A stretch of 64,000 bases of DNA from Melaminivora sp032059585 (GTDB lineage Bacteria > Pseudomonadota > Gammaproteobacteria > Burkholderiales > Burkholderiaceae_C): the NCBI GenBank assembly GCA_032059585.1, contig DAMCAL010000002.1, forward strand, positions 1-64,000, written 5' to 3'. Positions within the stretch are counted from its first letter, which is position 1, and each line of letters opens with the position of its first letter. The translations under genes and the position numbers were made by a program. The notes beneath the pieces were generated by a model, which saw only the letters and a list, made by a program, of their open reading frames with translations, was not told where the DNA came from and ran no database searches. Below are positions 7,438 to 15,674 of this stretch, piece by piece.

Positions 7438-9396
7438 TGCGGCGACCCTTTCGACCTGCACGGTCTGGCGCACGGTGGGCATGCCGGCGTCGATGCGGAT
7501 GGAGCGCACCAGGCCGCGCCAGCTGTGACCGATGTCATCGACGTGCACCAGCCAGCCGGGCAGCACGGGGCCAGGGGACCAGCTGTCGGTCAGCATGGGC
7601 AGCGTCATGGTCTGCATCAGTTTTTTGCCGGCGGCGGACAGCTCGGCACTGCCGCGCATGCGGGCGGCGACCTCGGCGGTGATCAGTTGGTCGGTCACCT
7701 GCGGGGCGAACAGGTTGTCAGGCCCGCCAGCGCGGCGCACATGGCCCTTGATACCTCCGGCCATGCCAACGACATAGACGGCGTTGTAGGGCGCACGTGG
7801 CTCGGGCTGCAGATCGTCGGTCGTGATGATGTCCGCAGGCATCTGCAGCGTGGGTACGGCCGTGCCCCACTCCCACGGCAGGACCGGGTAGCGCGGGCGC
7901 ACGATCAGCTTTTGCTCGGTGGGGTGGCTGCGCAGCACGGCGCCGGCGGCCTCAGCCACGCGCAGTGCGGCCTGCAGGGGCGTGCCGGCAAAGCTCCAGG
8001 CGCCGGCGGGCAGCGTCCAGTCGTCGATGCCCCAGTCCAGGGCAGTGCCCGTGAACTCCAGCGCCTGCGCCACGGCCTGCTGCGCGGTGATCTGCAACCC
8101 GTTGAGCCAGGACTGCGCGGGCATGTACGGGTCGCCCAGCAGCGCCGTGGTGCTGCGGCCCTGGATGCTGGCGCGGTGCTCGCCAAAACGTCGGGTGCGG
8201 CCGATGCGCTCGATGGCAAACACCCAGTCGTGGCCATCTACGGTGACGCGCACGCGCGCCGGCAGGCCGGCGACGGGCGCGAGCTGGTCGAGCAGGTGCT
8301 CCTTGCCAGTGGCTTGCAGACTCCACCCGAAGCCGCCGTCGTCGGATTCGATGCTCGCGCCGAGCAGGGCGACAGGCTCCAAGCTGGGCAGCAGCACGGC
8401 GTCAAGGCTGTGCGTGGTCACATAAACCTCCAGAACAGGGATGACCCACTGCGCCGGCTCAGGGTCAGGCCCAGGCCCCGCGCGGTGGCAAACAAACACC
8501 AGGCGCCCGTCGCCCGTGTACGGCGTGTCGAACACCAGCAGCCCGAGGCGCGCCGGGTCGTAGCACGGCGGGCGCACGGGGGGCGGCGGGATGCGCGAGA
8601 CGCCCACGGGCGGGCGGCGGGCCTCTTGCCAGTGGGGCACCAGATGGATGTGCACCGGCAGGGCCGGCTGCCAGCGGCCGGTGGCCGTGGCGCGCGCGGG
8701 GCGGCCGTCTTGCCAGTGGTAGCGGACGGCAGCGCGCAGGTGCAGCATCTCCTGCCAGTGCTGGCGCACCGCGGCGCGGCGCGGCATGGCCTCTTGCCAG
8801 TGTTGCCCGAAGGCAGCGCGCAGGCGCTCGGTCTCCTGCCAGTGCTGGCGGGCAGCGTGGCGCGCGGATGCAGCCTGCTGCCAGGCGGCGTGCAACGCGG
8901 CCCGCAGTCGGTCGGATTGACGCCATGCAAGCGCGGCGGCGGCGTGCAGGGGCGCAGCCTCTTGCCAGCGGCCTTGCGTGCCGAGACGGACACTGGCTGC
9001 CTCACGCCATCGCTCGCGCGCGCCCCCGGCGACGGGCGCACCCTGCTGCCAGTGGGCGTCCAGTCCGTGGCGCAGGCCGCCTCGGCTGACGTTGGCATCC
9101 CACGACACCGTGAGCGATCCATCCAGGCCCGGCAGCGCCGCATCCAAGCCGACACCTGCGCCGACGCCCAGCGTAAGCGAGCCCAGTCCCGGCAGGTCTG
9201 CGTCGATACCCAGGTGGCCGTCGGGAGGAGGACCTTCGCCGCCGCCCGCGTCTCCGAACACCAGGCGGCCGGAGCCGCTGGCCGGCGTGTCGAACACCAG
9301 CGCATTGCTGGGCGCTGGCGCGGCATCTTGAATGCCCAGGTGCAGCGTACCCCCGCCGTCGTCAGGAGTGCGAAAGACAAGTGCGTCATCGGGCAC
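7438..9396 (-). CDS. Phage tail protein with tandem Trp-Gln repeats (3' end in the gap)
   Basis: 653 residues to the gap. The N-terminal 70 residues hold two copies of a LVFDTP-x-GxGxLVFG module (ALVFRTPDDGGGTLHLG, ALVFDTPASGSGRLVFG), with a third near residue 290. Between about 108 and 285 lie roughly ten copies of a ~19-residue motif of the form HWQEAxxLRAAxxx. The C-terminal 330 residues are a non-repetitive domain (VLEVYVTTHSLDAVLLPSLEP and on) that could be the tail-tip or receptor-binding core. It is last of the big tail genes before lysis, where phage host-range proteins often sit. The final codons before the gap read VERVAA. Confidence 0.75.
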
Positions 9397-9400
9397 ACAG

Positions 9401-9781
9401 TCACCCCAGCAATGCCGGCGACACCAGCAGCAGCAGGCCGCCTGCGTACAGCATGGTGCCGCTGGTGCCCGCGAGTTTGAAGGGCCCGACGCCGGCCGCG
9501 TCTGTCACCGCGCCGCTGGCAATGGCAGCTCCGGCGCCGTCGCACCATTCGCCCCATGTCGCTGCGCCGGATGCCTGCACGATGTCGCTGGTGCTCGCGC
9601 CCTGCAAACTGATGCGGCCCTCTGGCGTGATAACGCCGCACGGCGTAGCCAACGAGCGTACGGCCAGCAGCGTGCCGCCCGGCGCGTCATAGAGCTTAAT
9701 GCTCGATGGCGCACCGCCAGCATCAGCCAAGTCGATGCTGGCCTGGTTGCGCGCAGCGCGGTGGTCGCGGGTGACGTTCAC
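9401..9781 (-). CDS. Small tail-region protein
   Basis: 126 residues from GTG 9781, whose GTGA overlaps the stop of the preceding gene. The sequence (SSIKLYDAPGGTLLAVRSL, CGVITPEGRISLQG) is beta-rich and Gly/Ala-rich with a hydrophobic C-terminus (GTMLYAGGLLLLVSPALLG). It is part of the leftward tail operon. No domain recognised; probably a minor virion or tail-tip component. Confidence 0.6.
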   Translation of the reverse strand: MNVTRDHRAARNQASIDLADAGGAPSSIKLYDAPGGTLLAVRSLATPCGVITPEGRISLQGASTSDIVQASGAATWGEWCDGAGAAIASGAVTDAAGVGPFKLAGTSGTMLYAGGLLLLVSPALLG

Positions 9782-10113
9782 GGTGCGGGCTCCGTCGCTA
9801 CGACCGGGCCGGCCCCGGTGGCCTTGTGATCGCGGTAGGGGTCGATGCCCACGGCGATGTACTCCACGCCCAGCTCCAGGCCGGTGGCGGTGTAATAACC
9901 GTCCTGGTCGCTCCATCCCTCCCACGCCTTGTATCCGTCTGCCAGACGGAGCAGCCACACGCGGCCGCCGACGAATGGCGTCTCCGATGCGCTGGGCGTC
10001 AGCTTGACCATGACGCGGTCGCGCACCTGGCCCGTCGTCGGCAGCGCCTGGCGGTAGTCCTGGCGGCTGAACGCCAACCCCATCAGGGTGTTGGGTGTGA
10101 TGACCTTGGCCAC
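9778..10113 (-). CDS. Tail-region protein with a carboxypeptidase-regulatory-like beta domain
   Basis: 111 residues from GTG 10113, which has GGAGG 7 bp upstream inside the end of the previous gene. The central segment GGRVWLLRLADGYKAWEGW-SDQDGYYTATGLELGVEY-AVGIDP resembles the short beta-sandwich modules (CarboxypepD_reg-like: gain of property, then 'GYY-ATGL') seen in many phage tail proteins. Adjacent genes overlap on both sides, so it is co-translated. Confidence 0.6.
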   Translation of the reverse strand: MAKVITPNTLMGLAFSRQDYRQALPTTGQVRDRVMVKLTPSASETPFVGGRVWLLRLADGYKAWEGWSDQDGYYTATGLELGVEYIAVGIDPYRDHKATGAGPVVATEPAP

Positions 10114-10117
10114 CCGC

Positions 10118-11299
10118 TTACCTCCAGGGACCCGTGATGTCCACGAAAGAGAGGCCTTGCGGCTCGCTTTGGGCATAAGCGGTGATCGGTAACGCTATGA
10201 GCATTCGCCCTGCTAGAGATCCCGCTCCCTCGATGTAATCGCGCGGCTGTATCCCCGAAGACAGCACGTTGGTTTGCGGCACGTGCAGCAGCCCAGGCAT
10301 CACCGCTCTAGGGGCAGTTGTACTTTCGTGCAGGAAGCGCTGACTGAATTTCAACGTGCCATCGATAGGACTGGGATGGGCGCCAAGCGTGAGGTCTGCG
10401 CCCGACAAGTAGCCGCTTTGCCCAACGTAAGGCTTTACGTCCAACGCTATTGCAGTGCCGACGCCTGTATAAGATCGCGCCGCGTACGCAACCCCGTAGC
10501 CAGGGGCCATTGGCTGCTCAAGTCCACCCGAAGTGGATATTTGGTCGCTAGCGGTATTGGCACCGCCGCACGACAAGCAGGAGGCGAATATGTCGCCCGC
10601 TGACTTCAAGGCCAAAAGATCACCAAAACCACGAAAACACCCTGCGATATATACGGGGTTATCCACATACGCCGGCGCCACGCGCAGAAGAAAAAACCTT
10701 GAATCGGCGATGAGGTCATACTGCACAGGCGAGGCGTTGGCCTGGGTGCTTTTGGGCCAGTACCCGCCGCCATTCACCTGCGCGTTAGTGGGGTACAGGC
10801 CTGTGCCGGCGTCAATCGTCGTCATGGACTCAAAAGCACGTACGCGCGCGAGGTTGGCCGTGCCTGTCTCGTCCACGCGCAGATAGTGCCGCGCGCCCTG
10901 CACGTCGGTGCTGCGGTACACCGCCTTGTTGGCGGCGCTGTAGGCCTTCTGCCAGCCCACCGGCGCCACCTTGATCGTGATGGTGCCGGTGGCGGCGCCG
11001 TCGGGCGCGGTGGTGGGAAACTTGATCGACGTTTCGGTCGCCTCGATCACGCGCGACACGCCGTTGAGCGCCGCCGGCGTCGCGCCCTCGATCAGCACGT
11101 TGGCATGCAGCGAAAAGCCCTGACTGGGCTGCAGCGACGCGGTAGCAACGCCCCCTGCCACGGTCACGCTGTTGGCCGTGACCTGGCCGAAGCCTGTGAC
11201 CAGGAACGCATCGAGCAGAGCGATCAGCGTGCCGCGCGTGCCAGACAGCTGCGGCGCGCCGCGCATGGACTCGTTGATGTAGTGGACGGGGTAGGACAT
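10118..11299 (-). CDS. Phage tail structural protein
   Basis: 393 residues starting MSYPVHYINESMRGAPQL. The first ~140 residues (GTRGTLIALLDAFLVTGFG, VEG-ATPAALNGVSRVIEAT, TGTITIKVAPVGWQKAYS) look like a beta-sandwich virion domain; the rest (YDLIADSRFFLLRVAP, DVKPYVGQSGYL) is unrelated. Such proteins are common in the tail-tip blocks of siphoviruses of Burkholderiales. The upstream frame of the same ORF is shadow; the gap of 10 bp from the preceding stop supports 11299. Confidence 0.65.
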   Translation of the reverse strand: MSYPVHYINESMRGAPQLSGTRGTLIALLDAFLVTGFGQVTANSVTVAGGVATASLQPSQGFSLHANVLIEGATPAALNGVSRVIEATETSIKFPTTAPDGAATGTITIKVAPVGWQKAYSAANKAVYRSTDVQGARHYLRVDETGTANLARVRAFESMTTIDAGTGLYPTNAQVNGGGYWPKSTQANASPVQYDLIADSRFFLLRVAPAYVDNPVYIAGCFRGFGDLLALKSAGDIFASCLSCGGANTASDQISTSGGLEQPMAPGYGVAYAARSYTGVGTAIALDVKPYVGQSGYLSGADLTLGAHPSPIDGTLKFSQRFLHESTTAPRAVMPGLLHVPQTNVLSSGIQPRDYIEGAGSLAGRMLIALPITAYAQSEPQGLSFVDITGPWR

Positions 11300-11309
11300 G
11301 GCGGGTCTT

Positions 11310-13232
11310 TCAGAGGCTGCTGGATGGTGGGCGATCGACATCGCCGCGCTGCACCAGCCAGAAGTTGTCGTCGATGCCGGCCGGGCTGCTGGGCTGCACC
11401 GTGCGCACGAGGTCGATGGGGAACTCGGCGCCCACGGTGTCGAAGAAAACCGTGTTGCCCGCGGCCCAGCCGCTGCCCCAGCCCGCTGCGCGCACCGTGA
11501 AATACGGCACTCCCGCGGCCCCGTGCATGGGGGAGAAATCCTCATTGATGGAGCCGCTGGCGATCAGGCCCAGGTGCTGGCCGTACAGGTCGAAAGTGGT
11601 GCCGCCGGTCTTGAGCCGCATGGCCCAGCGTTCGGTGATTGCACCTCGGTTATTCAGCTCGATCGGATGCCCGTTGGCGTTGTAGTTAGCCGCGGCCTCG
11701 CCGACCTCCGGGTCGACCCCGTCATACCACTTGGTGCCAGTCCAGCTCGCCTGGTCATACACCCGCGTGACACGCGCGAAGCGGTCGCCCTGGCGCAGCG
11801 CTGTCGAGAAAACCGCGTCCACGGGGAAGGCGTAGCCGATGGGCTGCGTCAGGCGCACCTTGCCGTCGATGCGCACCTCGGCGATCTGGCGGTACACCTC
11901 CGTGCGGCCGACCACCTTGACCTGGCTGGGGTACTCCGTCAGGTCCGTGAAGGTCAGCGTGCCGGCGTCCAGGTCGTGCGTGTAGCCAGTGCGAATCTCC
12001 TCGCCCGTCACGCTGTCCAGCACCTGCACGAAGCTCAGGCGCTGGTGGCCGACGTTGTAGTTCTGGCCGACCGACGGGGTGAACGCCGGGCCGCCGTGCG
12101 TGAAGCCGATCACGCAGGTGTCGCCGGGCCGGGCGAAGGGCACGCGGCCATCGGGCGGCAGGGCTGCGGGGTCGATGCCCATCAGCGACGCATCGACGGG
12201 CAGGTAGATGTAGCTCACCGCGCTGTAGCGCATCGTGGCCGGGTCCACCGGCCATGGGCGCCATACCTTGCCGGGCTCCACCGCGCCCACGTCCGATGCG
12301 CTGTACCACCATTCGGCTTTTTCCTCGGCCGTCAGGTCCGCGTCGAGCACGAAGTCACCGAACTGCAGCTGCACGCCGCCGCGCGAGAAATCGACTGACC
12401 CCCACATGTGCGGGCCGGTGATGCCGCCCTGCGCGTTGACGTTGGCCGTCAGCGTGTTGCCGCGCGTGTCCACCACCGTCAGCACCAAGCCGCCGGGCCC
12501 GGGGCGCAGCGGGGCGCTTTCGGTGTTGAAAAACACGCTGGCGGTGTTCCAGTCCTGCGCCTGTGTCCACAGGCTTTGCAACTGAAAATCCGCCGGGCCG
12601 GTGCCGCCGACCACGTAGTCCGACATCAGCACGGTGCCCAGCGCGTAGTCGATGGTGCCACTCAGGATGCCGGGGTTGATGCCCGTGCGGTCGCGGTAGA
12701 TGCGGCCCTCGAAGTCCACATAGGTCTGGCCCATCCAGCGGAATTGCACGCTGCCGGGCACGATGCGCTGGTTGGTGTAGGGTGCCAGGTCGAACGTGAC
12801 GGCCGGCGGGGTGTAGGTCTGCGTGACGGCCCGGGGCGCGCCGGCTCCCACGCGGTAGCGCGCGACCAAGGACGATCCTGCGAACAGCTCCTCGCCCACG
12901 GCGGCGGTGCTGTACTGCGAGCCTTTGATTGCCCGCCCGCTGCTGCCCTGGCCGTCCACGGCGCGCTGGAAGTCCTCGGGGTTTTCGTGGTCGCTCTGGT
13001 AGCTCTCCGTTCGGCGGTCGAAGGACACGACCTTGAGCGACACCTGCTTTCCGGTGTAGTTCACGGTGCCCAGGCCGTTCAGGAAATTGCCGGCGCCGTC
13101 GTCCGTGGCGGTGTGCAGCACGATCTGTCGGCCGTCCTCGGTGACCTTGGTTTCCTCTGTCACGAGCGCATTGCTGGTCGGCGAGGTGCTGATGGTGATG
13201 GGGCGGAACACGCCCACTTCGCTGTTTGCCAT
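11310..13232 (-). CDS. Large phage tail/virion protein
   Basis: 640 residues (MANSEVGVFRPITISTS), rich in beta-forming Thr/Val/Tyr segments, Trp and Asp-Gly turns, without a signal peptide or membrane segment. It lies between two other large tail genes in the leftward operon. I recognise no catalytic motif. By position it belongs to the distal tail or tail-tip complex downstream of the tape measure. Confidence 0.65.
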   Translation of the reverse strand: MANSEVGVFRPITISTSPTSNALVTEETKVTEDGRQIVLHTATDDGAGNFLNGLGTVNYTGKQVSLKVVSFDRRTESYQSDHENPEDFQRAVDGQGSSGRAIKGSQYSTAAVGEELFAGSSLVARYRVGAGAPRAVTQTYTPPAVTFDLAPYTNQRIVPGSVQFRWMGQTYVDFEGRIYRDRTGINPGILSGTIDYALGTVLMSDYVVGGTGPADFQLQSLWTQAQDWNTASVFFNTESAPLRPGPGGLVLTVVDTRGNTLTANVNAQGGITGPHMWGSVDFSRGGVQLQFGDFVLDADLTAEEKAEWWYSASDVGAVEPGKVWRPWPVDPATMRYSAVSYIYLPVDASLMGIDPAALPPDGRVPFARPGDTCVIGFTHGGPAFTPSVGQNYNVGHQRLSFVQVLDSVTGEEIRTGYTHDLDAGTLTFTDLTEYPSQVKVVGRTEVYRQIAEVRIDGKVRLTQPIGYAFPVDAVFSTALRQGDRFARVTRVYDQASWTGTKWYDGVDPEVGEAAANYNANGHPIELNNRGAITERWAMRLKTGGTTFDLYGQHLGLIASGSINEDFSPMHGAAGVPYFTVRAAGWGSGWAAGNTVFFDTVGAEFPIDLVRTVQPSSPAGIDDNFWLVQRGDVDRPPSSSL

Positions 13233-13244
13233 GTGCGCGCCCTC

Positions 13245-15254
13245 TTATGCGGACCCGAAGCCCGGGAGGGGGGCCGACGGGTAGATCACGGTTTTCATCT
13301 GCGGGAAATCCGCCGGTACGTTGGTCGGGCGGCCGTAGGTATCGCCGGCCTGGTCCACCCGCATCTGGTGGCCCGCCAGCGTCAGCACGTCCCCGACCTG
13401 CGTGCCCGCAGGGATCGGCCCGGCGGCGAAGGCTGCGTCCATGGCGTTGGCCGCGGCAGCCGCGGTGGCGAAGTCGCCCACCGAGCGCAGCACCACGTAT
13501 TCGAGCGGCTGGCCGCCCGGCGCGGGGTTTTGCGCGAGGAAGTCCACACGGAAGCGATAACGCGGCTCCGGCGTGCTGGGCGGTGCGCTCGGCGTGCCCG
13601 GGTCGTTCGGTGGCGGCATATAGGGCACCGTGACCGTGCCGCCGCCGCCGCCACCGCCGACGGGGTAAGGCTTGCCCACGGTCAGCTTGCCGCCGCTGGT
13701 GTTGCTGGTCTCACGCGCCGTGATCCACTGCACCTGCAGCGTGCCGGCGGCAGGCTGCTGAGATAGCGAAAAGGTGACGAACCCGCCCGGGTCAGGCGCA
13801 GGCGGTCCTGCCGGCACCACATCCGTCACCACGGCCTCCAGGCTGCACACCACCTGGAGTTGCGCGCCCGGGTCCGGCATGAACGTGGGCCGCAGCAGCA
13901 CCGTGCGGCTGGGATAGTCGATGACGCCCGTGCCGTCGCCCTGCAGCTTGCCGGCGCTGTCGGTCACCGTGCGCACCTGGCCCGCGCTGGTGTACGTGAT
14001 GACCAGTGACCCGGGCGCCACGGCGTCGCCCAGCTCGCTCTCGATGACCCACGAATACTCGGGCGCACGCACTGCCGCCCCCTGCGCCGATCGGTTGGTG
14101 TACGCCGTGCGCGCCCCATGACTCAGGGTGATCATCGAGCCGATGTCCGGCACCGCCTTGAGCGTGACCGACACGGCGCCGGTCAGGTAACTCACCGCGC
14201 CGCCGCCCTGCCCCGTCAGCTTGCCCTCGCCATCGTCGGCGATGGTGTAGCGCTGGCCCAGGGCCCAGTAGTCGATCAGCAGCGTGCCGGGCTCGGGCAG
14301 CGGCTGGCACTGGAACACGTAGGTCAGGCCGGCGTTTTCTTCGGCGATCTTGAAGCGCTGCGTGTGCGGGGTGATGCCCACCTCCACGCGGCGCGGCGCC
14401 TCGGCGAGTACGATGGTGCGGCGCGCGGCCGGGCGCTGGTCCACGCTGGCGGCCTCGGTGCGGCTGTTGGGGACGATCTGGCTGTAGATGCCGCTGGTCT
14501 GGATCCACGTGTCCACGAGCGTCGTCGCCGCGGTCAGACGGCTGGCGGAATAGAACATGCCGCCGTCGCTGTAGATGGTCTCGCGCACGCGGGTCTTGGT
14601 GGTGTCGCGCGCGAAGTAGCGCGACGGGGGTGAGCCGGGGAAGTCGTACAGCAGGCCGTCGAAGATTTCGCAGGTGCTCACCTGCGCCTCGAAGTCGATC
14701 AGCTGGTTGTTGACGATCTCGGTGTAGACGCGCGTCTGGGTGTCCACGGACTTGATGCGCACGCGCTGGCGGCGCTCGCCGCTCAGGCCCTCCTGGTACA
14801 CCAGGATGTAGGTCTTGCCCACGGAGGGCGGGGGCATGCCGGGGCGCTGCAGCAATTGGATCGCCCGCATGGTCTCGAAGTGGTTCTCCAGCAGGTAGCC
14901 GCCCCACTCCGACCCGGCGGTCATGCCGCTCTCGATGCGCCGCGCGATCTCGGCGCGGGTGGCGAACGGGTTTTTGAGGCTCAGCATGGTGATGCTGACG
15001 TTCGGATCGGCTGGCGGCTCGGCGATGATGACGTTGGCGCCCAGCAGCGGGTCGCGGTCCAGGTTGCGCAGGATGCCGAAGATCTGGTAAATCTCCACGC
15101 GGCCGACGGTGCGGGTTTCCTCGGATACGTCCGGGAAAATCTCGTTGGACTTGCCGCTGGTCAGCAGCTGCGCAGACGGCGGGCCGCCGCCCTCGGGCAC
15201 GTCGGCCATGTTGGCCGAGCGGGCGAAGCGGATGTCTCCGGCGAGCAGGGGCAT
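13245..15254 (-). CDS. Large phage tail/virion protein
   Basis: 669 residues (MPLLAGDIRFARSANMADV). The middle contains a repeated beta pattern (PGTLLIDYWALGQRYTIADD-GEGKLTGQGGG, then PGSLVITYTSAGQVRTVTDS-AGKLQGDGTG, then AGTLQVQWITA), three related ~90-residue modules, then a Gly8 hinge and Pro-rich linker, then a C-terminal domain. Such internal duplication is typical of tail-tip proteins. No enzyme motif is visible. Confidence 0.65.
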   Translation of the reverse strand: MPLLAGDIRFARSANMADVPEGGGPPSAQLLTSGKSNEIFPDVSEETRTVGRVEIYQIFGILRNLDRDPLLGANVIIAEPPADPNVSITMLSLKNPFATRAEIARRIESGMTAGSEWGGYLLENHFETMRAIQLLQRPGMPPPSVGKTYILVYQEGLSGERRQRVRIKSVDTQTRVYTEIVNNQLIDFEAQVSTCEIFDGLLYDFPGSPPSRYFARDTTKTRVRETIYSDGGMFYSASRLTAATTLVDTWIQTSGIYSQIVPNSRTEAASVDQRPAARRTIVLAEAPRRVEVGITPHTQRFKIAEENAGLTYVFQCQPLPEPGTLLIDYWALGQRYTIADDGEGKLTGQGGGAVSYLTGAVSVTLKAVPDIGSMITLSHGARTAYTNRSAQGAAVRAPEYSWVIESELGDAVAPGSLVITYTSAGQVRTVTDSAGKLQGDGTGVIDYPSRTVLLRPTFMPDPGAQLQVVCSLEAVVTDVVPAGPPAPDPGGFVTFSLSQQPAAGTLQVQWITARETSNTSGGKLTVGKPYPVGGGGGGGTVTVPYMPPPNDPGTPSAPPSTPEPRYRFRVDFLAQNPAPGGQPLEYVVLRSVGDFATAAAAANAMDAAFAAGPIPAGTQVGDVLTLAGHQMRVDQAGDTYGRPTNVPADFPQMKTVIYPSAPLPGFGSA

Positions 15255-15276
15255 GGTGTCGGGTCCTCGTGTTCGG

Positions 15277-15669
15277 TCAGGCAGTCACCAAGCGCACGGT
15301 GACGATGTAGGGGTAGTGCGCGGGCGGCAGCTCGGCGCGGCTGACTTGCTCGGCACGGATCGGGTCGTCGGGCGCGAAGCGCACCGAGAACGTGCGGCCA
15401 TCGGCCAAGGTCAGCGGCAGCGGCCCGCCGGCGGTGTTGGCCAGCGCATGGAGCTGTTGCAGTGCGTCGCGGCGCACCCAGCCGTGGTCGGCCACGCCCT
15501 GCAGCGTGATGGGCCGGCCGGCCTGGCGCACGGCCTGGTCCACGATCAGCGCACCAGTAATCGAGTACTCATGCGCGCGCAGCGGGGCGGACCAGTCGAA
15601 TTCGTCCACCCACAGCAGCGAGCGCGGCAGGTCGATGGCGGCGAGGGTGTGGGTGTGGGGCGCGGGCAT
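15277..15669 (-). CDS. Tail protein following the tape measure
   Basis: 130 residues from ATG 15669, 5 bp after the tape-measure stop. The pattern LWVDEFDWSAPLRAHEYSI, QGVADHGWVRRDALQQL, LPLTLADGRTFSVRFAP resembles small distal-tail hub proteins that follow tape measures in siphoviruses. Assigned by position and fold-like pattern only. Confidence 0.65.
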   Translation of the reverse strand: MPAPHTHTLAAIDLPRSLLWVDEFDWSAPLRAHEYSITGALIVDQAVRQAGRPITLQGVADHGWVRRDALQQLHALANTAGGPLPLTLADGRTFSVRFAPDDPIRAEQVSRAELPPAHYPYIVTVRLVTA

Positions 15670-15674
15670 GCGTA

